Below, piece after piece: positions 1 through 4,987 of a stretch of 5,898 nucleotides of DNA (positions are counted from its first letter, which is position 1; the number at the start of each line of letters is the position of its first letter). Source of the DNA: Ruminococcus sp. Lineage in GTDB: Bacteria > Bacillota > Clostridia > Oscillospirales > Ruminococcaceae. The stretch is taken from NCBI GenBank assembly GCA_017544125.1, contig JAFYET010000266.1:1-5898 (forward strand), read 5' to 3'. The translations under genes and the position numbers were made by a program. The notes under the pieces are model-generated. The model was not told the origin of the DNA. It worked only from the letters and a program-made list of their open reading frames with translations, and searched no databases.

Positions 1-505
1 CCTTGTTTGAAAGGTGGTCGTATGCCACCAGCTCATCAAACAGGTGCAGGTCGATGTCGTTCATCTTAAGGTCATCTGCCGGGGGCGAGGTGAGGGTCTT
101 TTCGTAGTACCTTACGCAGTCATACGCAAAGTAGCCTATCAGCCCGCCTGTCAGCTTGGGGCAGCCGTTTATCTTGGGTGAGCGGTGCTCATCAAGTATG
201 CCCTGTAAGAAGTCCCTGGGGTCGTTTATCTGTGTGTCTGTTCTGGTGCCGTCGGCTTTCTTGACCGTTGCTGTCTTGCCGTTTATGATTATCTCCTCTT
301 TAGGGTCGATGCCCACGTAGGAGTAGCGCCCCCACTGATCCTTGTTGTCAACTGACTCTAAGATAAAGCAGTTGTTGTACTTTTCATGCAGGCAGTTAAA
401 AAGCCTTATTGGGGTGAACTGATCGACGAGCAGCTCGTAGAAAACGGGAACTGTCTTGTAGCTTTTTAGTAAGTCTTTTACTGTTTCTATATCCGGGAAT
501 AACAT
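1..505 (-). CDS. trpE: Anthranilate synthase component I, N-terminal part (runs off the left edge)
   Basis: TrpE converts chorismate to anthranilate, using ammonia delivered by the glutamine amidotransferase subunit TrpG; this is the first committed step of tryptophan synthesis in the cytoplasm. Reading leftward from the ATG at 505-503 gives 168 uninterrupted codons, beginning MLFPDIETVK. Family landmarks are PVFYELL near residue 20, the ILES element (usually LLES, part of the tryptophan feedback site) at 48-51, WGRYSYVG at 58-65, GGLIGYFAYD at 120-129 and LFDELVAYDHL at 155-165. Family members are about 450-500 aa, so roughly the last two thirds, with the chorismate-binding catalytic domain, lies outside the window. 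The start is set by AAGGGG (515-520) nine bases upstream. The homologous PabB (aminodeoxychorismate synthase) is the main alternative, but the tryptophan-specific T-box leader directly upstream argues for TrpE. Confidence 0.93.
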   Translation of the reverse strand, partial: MLFPDIETVKDLLKSYKTVPVFYELLVDQFTPIRLFNCLHEKYNNCFILESVDNKDQWGRYSYVGIDPKEEIIINGKTATVKKADGTRTDTQINDPRDFLQGILDEHRSPKINGCPKLTGGLIGYFAYDCVRYYEKTLTSPPADDLKMNDIDLHLFDELVAYDHLSNK

Positions 506-537
506 GGTCTTTGACCCCTTTCTTGAATTTTGGCAAT

Positions 538-581
538 AAAAAAAGCCCTAACGCCAATAGCTTTGCGCTATGGGACGATAG
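538..581 (-). terminator. Intrinsic terminator of the trp T-box leader
   Basis: On the minus strand an imperfect stem forms from CTATCG..CC.ATAGC, through a GCAAA loop, to GCTAT.GG.CGTTAG (548-581). After GGC comes a run of seven T residues (544-538). The 5' side directly adjoins the T-box sequence at 584-594, as expected if antiterminator and terminator are mutually exclusive. The ATG of trpE lies 33 bases past the T run. Confidence 0.88.
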
Positions 582-835
582 AACCGTGGTGCCACCCAAA
601 TTCCGGCACAAAAAGTGCCGCTCAACCGGGTACTTGCCTTTAAAGACGCTATACCCTCTCACACTAACGTAGGAATACACGGCGAGTGATACTCGTGAGT
701 GTTACTTTCACACCGCTCCTCACAAATCCATTCACACTTGCCCCTATGTACCGGCATCACACCGCCGCCGGCTCTCTGAAACACTCATGCAAGGTTACTT
801 ACTTTTGCTCACAGGATTTTTAAAATATTAACTTT
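538..835 (-). promoter_or_regulatory. Tryptophan T-box riboswitch (UGG specifier) controlling trpE
   Basis: T-box leaders sense the charging of one tRNA: the anticodon pairs with a specifier codon and, if the tRNA is uncharged, its acceptor end stabilises an antiterminator. On the minus strand the parts appear in order: lower helix strand CAAA (807-804), the AGTA half of the loop-E motif (803-796 region), upper helix CTTGC (793-789), AGAGAG bulge (777-772), distal loop GGTGTGA (763-757) closed by CCGGC/GCCGG, return strand GCAAG (741-737), then GAA followed by specifier TGG (730-728) and purine A, and UUUG (726-723) closing the lower helix. Stem III is CGGCAC/GTGCCG (604-620). The T-box TGGCACCACGG lies at 584-594. 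Its UGGC pairs with an acceptor end GCCA, which fits the G73 discriminator of bacterial tRNA-Trp. Low tryptophan should therefore raise trpE transcription. The start of the RNA near 835 is inferred from the promoter. Confidence 0.95.
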
Positions 836-841
836 AGTCTT

Positions 842-870
842 ATTATATGCCAACTTGCCCGATTTGTCAA
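842..870 (-). promoter_or_regulatory. Consensus SigA promoter for the trpE T-box transcript
   Basis: The minus strand carries TTGACA (870-865), a 17-nt spacer and TATAAT (847-842), a perfect match to the vegetative consensus in both hexamers. Transcription should begin about 835, just upstream of the first T-box helix. A strong constitutive promoter is usual where the control decision is made later by termination. Confidence 0.9.
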
Positions 871-933
871 GCTGTTTTTGCATTAACTTTTTGTGAACAG
901 GCAGGATTTTTCTTAAATATCCTAAATTTTGTA

Positions 934-962
934 TTGATTTTTTGGAAAATAGAGTGTATAAT
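934..962 (+). promoter_or_regulatory. SigA promoter for the AI-2E family gene
   Basis: TTGATT (934-939), a 17-nt spacer and TATAAT (957-962) on the plus strand. It is divergent from the trpE promoter, with 63 bp between the two -35 elements. Initiation near 969 would give a leader of about 90 nt before the ATG at 1060. No experimental start is known. Confidence 0.72.
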
Positions 963-985
963 AATATGTAAGAAGTTAATAAACC

Positions 986-1018
986 TGCCCGAATGGGCAT
1001 ACTGCGCCGCAAGGCGCA
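986..1018 (+). other. Two short hairpins in the 5' leader of the AI-2E family gene
   Basis: TGCCC-GAAT-GGGCA (986-999) is followed after four bases by TGCGCC-GCAA-GGCGCA (1003-1018), whose GCAA is a GNRA tetraloop. Both are perfect inverted repeats inside the predicted transcript. An AT-rich stretch of ATAATTATGCATTATG type follows up to about 1045. There is no T run after either hairpin, so they are not obvious terminators. Roles in mRNA stability, or as part of a dispersed repeat, are both possible. Confidence 0.55.
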
Positions 1019-1059
1019 CCATAATTATGCATTATGAATTATATACTGGGAGTGTTAAA

Positions 1060-2340
1060 ATGAAAATATCCCCGAACAAGCGGTATAACACCGTTGCATT
1101 TTATGCGACGATAGTCATTGCCATAAACGTAGTGCTCGTAGCGGCGCTGTTGAAGGCAGACACTATAATGGGTTTTCTCGATAAGTGCGTGAATGTCATG
1201 AGCCCTATCACATGGGGCGTGGTCATAGCTTTTCTTATGAACCCCATAATGGTCAGGGTGGAAAAGCTGCTTAACAAGACCGTCTTTAAGAATAACCCCA
1301 AGCCCAAGGCATCAAGGGCTGTCTCGGTAGTCACGGCTTGCCTTGTGTTTGCGGGCATCATAGTCGGGCTGTTCTGGGTAGTCGTGCCTGAGCTGTTAAA
1401 GAGTGTCAGCGAGATAATCGACAACTTCTCAAGCTACGCCGATACAGCGCAGGACTGGGTAATGAAGCTGTTTAAAAACAACAAGCAGGTCGAACAGGCG
1501 CTTACCGATACGATAAAGAAATTTACATCTGACTTCGGCACTACACTTAACGAGCTTCGCCCCTATATAAACGATATACTCTCGGGTGCATGGGATTTTA
1601 TCAACGTGCTCAAAGACTTCGTGCTGGGCTTTATAGTATCGATCTATCTGCTGTTCAGTAAGGAAACGCTCTTTGCCCAGGGCAAGAAGATACTCATATC
1701 TATCTGCAAGAGAAGCACCTACTCAAAGCTCATAAGGCTTTTCAGAAAGACAAACAACATCTTCTCGGGCTTTATCGGCAGCAAGATAGTCGATTCGTTC
1801 ATCATAGGCTGCCTTTGCTATATAGGTCTTATGATAATGAATATGGATTATGCGCTGATGATAAGCGTTATAATCGGTGTTACGAATATCATACCCTTCT
1901 TCGGTCCCTTTATCGGTGCCGTTCCATCGGGGCTTTTCATACTGCTCGTTCAGCCTAACAAGTTCATAGCGCTGCTCATATTCATCTTTGCACTCCAGCA
2001 GTTTGACGGAAATGTTTTAGGCCCCAAGATACTCGGCAACTCAACAGGTCTGCCCGGCTTCTGGGTACTGGTCGCCCTCTTTGTGGGCGGCGGTCTCTTC
2101 GGCTTTGCGGGAATGGTTCTCGCAGTGCCCGTGTTCGCACTCTTTTATGCACTCGTGCGTGAGGGCGTTGAGAATACTCTGCGAAAGAAGAACCTGCCCG
2201 TTGACACCAAGCACTATTTCGGTGACGACATCGAAAAGATATACGGCCGCCCCAAAAAGGCAAAGCCCATTACTCAGGAGGAGCTTGAAAGCATAGTTAT
2301 CCCCTCTATCGAAGAGGCTAACGAAGCAACACAGGGCTGA
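1060..2340 (+). CDS. AI-2E/PerM family integral membrane transporter
   Basis: This is a 426-aa polytopic protein of the AI-2E (formerly UPF0118) family, which includes E. coli TqsA and PerM and Bacillus YtvI and YdbI. Members transport small solutes or act in Na+/H+ antiport, and the substrate here cannot be told. About eight hydrophobic segments are visible (roughly 12-31, 48-64, 90-110, 183-200, 239-261, 265-297, 301-315, 332-366). The long hydrophilic region 111-182 between the third and fourth segments is typical. Family signatures are IIPFFGPFIGAVPS at 277-290, QQFDGNVLGPKILG at 313-326 and GGGLFGFAGMVLAVPVFA at 343-360. The C-terminal tail is charged. The frame stays open back to 847, but the start at 1060 is preferred because GGGAG (1048-1052) sits seven bases before it, the upstream residues lack family character, and the promoter at 934-962 would lie inside the longer frame. 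It stands alone, convergent with the next gene. Confidence 0.92.
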   Translation: MKISPNKRYNTVAFYATIVIAINVVLVAALLKADTIMGFLDKCVNVMSPITWGVVIAFLMNPIMVRVEKLLNKTVFKNNPKPKASRAVSVVTACLVFAGIIVGLFWVVVPELLKSVSEIIDNFSSYADTAQDWVMKLFKNNKQVEQALTDTIKKFTSDFGTTLNELRPYINDILSGAWDFINVLKDFVLGFIVSIYLLFSKETLFAQGKKILISICKRSTYSKLIRLFRKTNNIFSGFIGSKIVDSFIIGCLCYIGLMIMNMDYALMISVIIGVTNIIPFFGPFIGAVPSGLFILLVQPNKFIALLIFIFALQQFDGNVLGPKILGNSTGLPGFWVLVALFVGGGLFGFAGMVLAVPVFALFYALVREGVENTLRKKNLPVDTKHYFGDDIEKIYGRPKKAKPITQEELESIVIPSIEEANEATQG

Positions 2341-2345
2341 TAAGC

Positions 2346-2365
2346 GCATCGGCTTATGCCGATGC
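2346..2365 (+). other. Perfect hairpin just after the AI-2E family gene
   Basis: GCATCGGC-TTAT-GCCGATGC is an 8-bp GC-rich stem with a 4-nt loop, starting five bases after the TGA stop. It is followed by TAAAAGAATAAAG on the plus strand, with no T run, so it looks more like a 3'-end stabiliser than a classical intrinsic terminator. Confidence 0.6.
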
Positions 2366-2367
2366 TA

Positions 2368-2397
2368 AAAGAATAAAGAATAAATAATAAAGAATAA
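2368..2397. repeat. AT-rich direct repeat, three copies of AAAGAATAA
   Basis: Copies of AAAGAATAA lie at 2368-2376, 2375-2383 and 2389-2397, the first two overlapping. The block joins the hairpin at 2346-2365 to the branched palindrome at 2399-2450. On the minus strand it is a T-rich stretch that could serve as the tail of a leftward terminator. Confidence 0.6.
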
Positions 2398-2398
2398 T

Positions 2399-2450
2399 AG
2401 AGGTATCGCCTTCGGCGATGATTTAAAATCATCGTTTTGACGATACCTCT
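2399..2450. terminator. Branched palindrome, probable bidirectional terminator
   Basis: Outer arms AGAGGTATCG (2399-2408) and CGATACCTCT (2441-2450) pair perfectly over 10 bp. Inside lie ATCGCC-TTC-GGCGAT (2405-2419), GATGATTT-A-AAATCATC (2417-2433) and ATCG-N6-CGAT (2431-2444), so alternative folds compete. On the plus strand it is followed by TTTTGTT; leftward it runs into the T-rich complement of the AAAGAATAA block. Position between two convergent genes supports termination of both. It may also be a copy of a dispersed repeat, which the window alone cannot show. Confidence 0.7.
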
Positions 2451-2478
2451 TTTGTTATCATATTCTGTTTTGTGCTGA

Positions 2479-3723
2479 TTACTTTATGCTCTGATAGGTC
2501 AGCTTATCGTAGGTCTCAGAGGTCTTTACCTCCATTTCCTCCATGAGCTTGTTGTAGGTCTCCTTGATGTTGCCCTTGTCGTATTCAAGCAGCAGCGAAT
2601 CAAGGTGAGCATCGAGGAATTCATCGTCTATGGGCAGGCGCTTGATAATAAAATAGCCGTAGCTTGCGTTCTCTACAAGCTCGCTTGTCACCTCGTTCTC
2701 CTTAAGTGCGAAAGCTGCGTCCTTGAATTCCTGAACGAATGAGGAATCCTTTGTGAAACAGTAGCCGTCCTTGTTGGCTTCCGATTCCATTCCGGGATCC
2801 CAGCCGTAGTCCTTGATGAGCTTGTCAAAATCCTCACCGTCGTTGACCTTCTTTTGTACGTCGTCGGCTATCTTCTTTGCGGCTGTTTTGCACTTTTCCT
2901 GATCCTCGTCGTTGAGCTGAGAATAAGCCTGCTGCTTGTAGCCCGACTTCATTGAAAGGTCAAGCGAATCAAACTGTGACTGTGTCTGCTCGTCAAGCTC
3001 AGCCTGCGAGTAGTAGGGGATAAGTATGTGCTTTGCCCTTACGTAGTCGCCGCTCTCCTTGACTTTCTTTCTGAACTCCTTGGCATCGGCTGCATACTTG
3101 CCGCCATTTGTGAGTACCTTTGCAAATACCTTCTGATAAAGGGCGTTCATCTCCTCGAGTGATCTTAAAACGTCCTCGGTGAGGTAGTAGTCCTTCATGC
3201 TCTGCTGGAAAGCCTCTTCCGAATCGTACTGACCCTTGATGGTGTTTATGTCATTCTCAACGGTCTTCTGGTCTTCCTCGTCAAGCTCTATCTTCTCTTC
3301 GTTTGCTATCTTTCTGGTAACGTATTCCTGCTTTAACTGGTTAACTGTGTTTTTGAGTATGTCGGGGAATGCGTCTTCAGTAACCTGATCGGGGGTGAGG
3401 TTATAAACGCTAAGCACATAGTAGTAGTAATACCTGAATGTGTCAAAGTCGATATCCATTCCGTCGATAGTTACCATTATAAGGTCTTTGGTATCTACCT
3501 GCGCACCGTCAATGGTGAGGGAAGCCTCGGGGTGTGTCACCTGCTCCTGTGAGGAGGCATCGCCGCCGGTGCTGTCTGTGCCTGTGCTGTCAGTGGTGGC
3601 TGCCGATGAATCAGAAGCCGCCGAGGTGGCTGCCGAATCAGATGATGAGCTGCTGCCGCACCCTGCAAAGCAAACAGCTGCAAGCAGCAATGAAAGCGTG
3701 AACGCCGAAAGTCTTTTAAGCAT
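2479..3723 (-). CDS. Parvulin-type peptidyl-prolyl isomerase lipoprotein (PrsA/SurA-like foldase)
   Basis: A 414-aa exported lipoprotein, expected to help fold secreted proteins on the outer face of the membrane. The N-terminus has two basic residues, a hydrophobic stretch (6-20) and a lipobox FAGC, with Cys22 as the lipidation site. Phe at position -3 is less usual than Leu. A low-complexity Ser/Thr/Ala/Asp linker spans about 23-60. Residues 85-205 are charged and helical, similar to the SurA_N/PrsA chaperone region, and include five Tyr in a row at 98-102. The parvulin domain opens with RAKHILI at 229-235 and ends with YGYFIIKR at 355-362. Between its first strand and the KKIADDVQKKV helix (283-293) there is a hydrophilic insert of about 45 residues. 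The rest of the domain (DGEDFDKLIKDYG, about 295-307) is standard. The start is supported by AAAGGA (3739-3734). PrsA proper is usually about 290 aa, so I give no gene symbol. Confidence 0.88.
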   Translation of the reverse strand: MLKRLSAFTLSLLLAAVCFAGCGSSSSSDSAATSAASDSSAATTDSTGTDSTGGDASSQEQVTHPEASLTIDGAQVDTKDLIMVTIDGMDIDFDTFRYYYYYVLSVYNLTPDQVTEDAFPDILKNTVNQLKQEYVTRKIANEEKIELDEEDQKTVENDINTIKGQYDSEEAFQQSMKDYYLTEDVLRSLEEMNALYQKVFAKVLTNGGKYAADAKEFRKKVKESGDYVRAKHILIPYYSQAELDEQTQSQFDSLDLSMKSGYKQQAYSQLNDEDQEKCKTAAKKIADDVQKKVNDGEDFDKLIKDYGWDPGMESEANKDGYCFTKDSSFVQEFKDAAFALKENEVTSELVENASYGYFIIKRLPIDDEFLDAHLDSLLLEYDKGNIKETYNKLMEEMEVKTSETYDKLTYQSIK

Positions 3724-3746
3724 ATTTCATATTTCCTTTCTGTTGT

Positions 3747-3776
3747 ATAATATACACAATAGATAGTATAGCGCAA
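3747..3776 (-). promoter_or_regulatory. Possible weak promoter of the foldase lipoprotein gene
   Basis: On the minus strand TTGCGC (3776-3771) stands 16 nt before TATATT (3754-3749) or 18 nt before TATTAT (3752-3747). The -35 match is poor. An 11-bp palindrome, GTATAATATAC (3745-3755), overlaps the candidate -10. I see no better promoter between this gene and the LysR gene, but the assignment is tentative. Confidence 0.35.
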
Positions 3777-3839
3777 GTTTGTGTTTATTTTATGTTGCGA
3801 AAGATAAACTTTTTATGAATAGGCTAAAATTACTGACGC

Positions 3840-3868
3840 TTGAAAAAGACTCTGCGGTGTGCTATAAT
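3840..3868 (+). promoter_or_regulatory. Extended -10 SigA promoter of the LysR-type gene
   Basis: TTGAAA (3840-3845), a 17-nt spacer and TATAAT (3863-3868), preceded by TGC to give the extended -10 form TGnTATAAT. Initiation near 3875 would leave a leader of about 26 nt. It diverges from the foldase gene, with the two start codons about 180 bp apart. Confidence 0.82.
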
Positions 3869-3880
3869 AAGACCACACAC

Positions 3881-3901
3881 TAATTACTTGGAGGGTAATT
3901 A
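3881..3901 (+). promoter_or_regulatory. Perfect inverted repeat enclosing the LysR gene ribosome binding site
   Basis: TAATTAC (3881-3887) and GTAATTA (3895-3901) are exact inverted repeats separated by seven bases, TTGGAGG. The Shine-Dalgarno sequence GGAGGG (3890-3895) therefore occupies the loop, and the A of the start codon closes the stem. It could be a DNA operator just downstream of the transcription start or a small RNA hairpin that affects initiation; AT-rich composition means the RNA stem would be weak. Confidence 0.6.
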
Positions 3902-4809
3902 TGACGCTTAACCAACTGAAATATGTTATAGAGATAGCCGAAACAGGCTCTGTCACCGCTGCGGCGCAGAGGCTTTTCATCGCACAGCCCAGCCTTTCAA
4001 AGGCAGTTGCCGAACTCGAGCGTGAAATGGGCATAACCATTTTTGCAAGGACGAACAGGGGAGTGTATCTCACCGAAGACGGCACAAGGTTCCTCTCATA
4101 TGCAAGGCAGATAACCGAGCAGGCAGAGAGGCTTGAAAGCGAGTACAAGGCAGCCCCGCCCCCGAGGAGGGTGTTTTCGGTATCATCGCAGCACTATGCT
4201 TTTGTGGTAAATGCCTTTGTTGAGCTTGTGCGTGAATATGGCAGGGATAAGTATGAATTCACCCTGCGTGAGTTAAAGACCGCCGAGATAATAGATGATG
4301 TGCGTACCCACCGCAGCGATATAGGCATACTCTATCTAAGCCGCTTTAACCGTGAGGTGATAGAGCATATATTAAAAAGCGAGGAGCTGCGCTATGAAAA
4401 GCTCTTCACCGCCACGCCCCATGTTTTTGTCAGCCGCACCAACCCTCTTGTGGGGCGCAGTTCGGTGACGCTTGACGATTTAAAAGCCTTCCCACGCCTT
4501 ACATACGATCAGGGGGTCAAGAACTCATTCTACTTTGCCGAGGAGCTGCACATCACCGAGTATGCACCCAAGAGCATTATAGTTTCCGACAGAGCAACTC
4601 TTTTCAACCTGCTCATAGGTCTTGACGGCTACACTATATCATCGGGCGTGCTGAGTGAAGACCTAAACGGCACAAATATCGTTTCCATTCCCCTTGAAAG
4701 CGATGAGCATATGGATATAGGCTATATCATCAACTCCGACCGCCCCGCCGATGCGATGACAGAGCGGTATCTTGAACACCTGCGGGGCTATATTGAGAGC
4801 TGCAAATAG
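3901..4809 (+). CDS. LysR-type transcriptional regulator, candidate regulator of metE
   Basis: A full-length 302-aa LysR-family protein, cytoplasmic and probably tetrameric. The N-terminal winged helix-turn-helix covers about 1-60: MTLNQLKYVIEIAETGS, then the helix-turn-helix with AAAQRLFIAQPSLSKAVAELE at about 20-40, and the wing FARTNRGVYLTEDG at 48-61. A linker helix runs about 62-85, followed by a proline-rich hinge, APPPRR (85-90). The two-lobed ligand-binding domain fills about 91-300, including VSRTNPL at 177-183 (typical of lobe II) and an IGILYLS strand at 141-147. The start is set by GGAGGG five bases upstream and an extended -10 promoter. It lies 178 bp upstream of metE on the same strand with a separate metE promoter between them. 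LysR proteins often act on a neighbouring gene, and in other bacteria MetR/MtaR-type members control metE, so a sulfur or methionine role is a reasonable inference but unproven. The effector is unknown. Confidence 0.9.
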   Translation: MTLNQLKYVIEIAETGSVTAAAQRLFIAQPSLSKAVAELEREMGITIFARTNRGVYLTEDGTRFLSYARQITEQAERLESEYKAAPPPRRVFSVSSQHYAFVVNAFVELVREYGRDKYEFTLRELKTAEIIDDVRTHRSDIGILYLSRFNREVIEHILKSEELRYEKLFTATPHVFVSRTNPLVGRSSVTLDDLKAFPRLTYDQGVKNSFYFAEELHITEYAPKSIIVSDRATLFNLLIGLDGYTISSGVLSEDLNGTNIVSIPLESDEHMDIGYIINSDRPADAMTERYLEHLRGYIESCK

Positions 4810-4813
4810 AAAC

Positions 4814-4856
4814 AGTTAACAGTTAACTGGTGACAGGATTCAGTTAACTGTTAATT
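4814..4856 (+). repeat. Long inverted repeat built from GTTAAC units after the LysR gene
   Basis: TTAACAGTTAACTG (4816-4829) pairs exactly with CAGTTAACTGTTAA (4841-4854) across an 11-nt loop. The stem extends to 4814/4856 with one G-T wobble. GTTAAC occurs at 4815-4820, 4822-4827 and 4843-4848, with near copies GTTAAT (4850-4855) and ATTAAC (4857-4862). It begins five bases after the LysR stop codon. It could end LysR transcription although no T run follows, be part of a dispersed repeat, or offer binding sites. Confidence 0.65.
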
Positions 4857-4869
4857 ATTAACTGTCTCA

Positions 4870-4890
4870 GCTATAGCTTTTAGCTATGGC
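4870..4890 (+). other. Second hairpin between the LysR gene and metE
   Basis: GCTATAGC (4870-4877) pairs with GCTATGGC (4883-4890) with one G-T wobble, loop TTTTA. It lies upstream of the metE promoter, so it belongs to the LysR transcript or to the DNA only. No T run follows it directly. Together with the preceding GTTAAC hairpin it may form the end of the LysR transcription unit. Confidence 0.45.
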
Positions 4891-4910
4891 ACTGTATGAA
4901 TTTTATGTAT

Positions 4911-4939
4911 TTTACATTTCTGTAAAGCTGTGATATAAT
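4911..4939 (+). promoter_or_regulatory. Extended -10 SigA promoter of metE
   Basis: TTTACA (4911-4916), a 17-nt spacer and TATAAT (4934-4939), preceded by TGA to give the TGnTATAAT form. Initiation near 4946 gives a leader of about 42 nt. That is too short for a SAM riboswitch or T-box, so metE control is expected at initiation rather than by leader RNA. Confidence 0.85.
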
Positions 4940-4946
4940 CATATCA
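4911..4946. promoter_or_regulatory. Two dyads overlapping the metE -35 and -10, candidate regulator sites
   Basis: TTTACA-TTTC-TGTAAA (4911-4926) and TGATAT-AATC-ATATCA (4931-4946) are both perfect 6-bp inverted repeats with 4-bp centres. Their centres are exactly 20 bp apart, about two helical turns. The first covers the -35 element and the second covers the -10. An overlapping smaller dyad, ATGTA-TTT-TACAT (4905-4917), adds a further TGTA/TACA half site. Binding by the adjacent LysR protein is an inference from position. The second dyad lies across the core promoter, which would suit repression as well as ligand-dependent activation. Confidence 0.55.
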
Positions 4947-4987
4947 TTAAATCACATAGGTTTAGTATGGATTTGGAGGAATGTAGA

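Noticed and set aside
396..680. 94-codon open frame on the minus strand overlapping the T-box and the trpE start
   Set aside because: It lies across the structured T-box leader and runs out of frame through the start of trpE; its protein has no recognisable character and no ribosome site of its own.
812..911. CAGGATTTTT occurring at 812-821 and again at 902-911 as a possible direct repeat or target-site duplication
   Set aside because: Only ten AT-rich bases match. The DNA between them holds the trpE promoter and no mobile element features, so chance is enough.
1101..1424. Minus-strand open frame inside the AI-2E family gene
   Set aside because: It is antisense to a well-supported membrane protein gene and looks like a composition shadow, with no promoter or ribosome site seen.
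1060..2340. Naming the membrane protein an autoinducer-2 exporter (tqsA)
   Set aside because: The AI-2E family name comes from one E. coli member. Most homologs have other or unknown substrates, and no AI-2 genes lie nearby.
3813..4148. Minus-strand open frame across the LysR promoter and helix-turn-helix region
   Set aside because: It overlaps the strong LysR promoter, ribosome site and N-terminal coding region; no independent signals support it.
4967..4987. In-frame ATG at 4967 as the metE start
   Set aside because: The GGAGGA ribosome site lies downstream of it and seven bases before the ATG at 4988, and family proteins begin at the position matching 4988.
4810..4987. SAM riboswitch or methionine T-box upstream of metE
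   Set aside because: I looked for T-box sequence, a specifier loop and a terminator with T run after the promoter and found none; only about 42 nt lie between the likely transcription start and the ATG.
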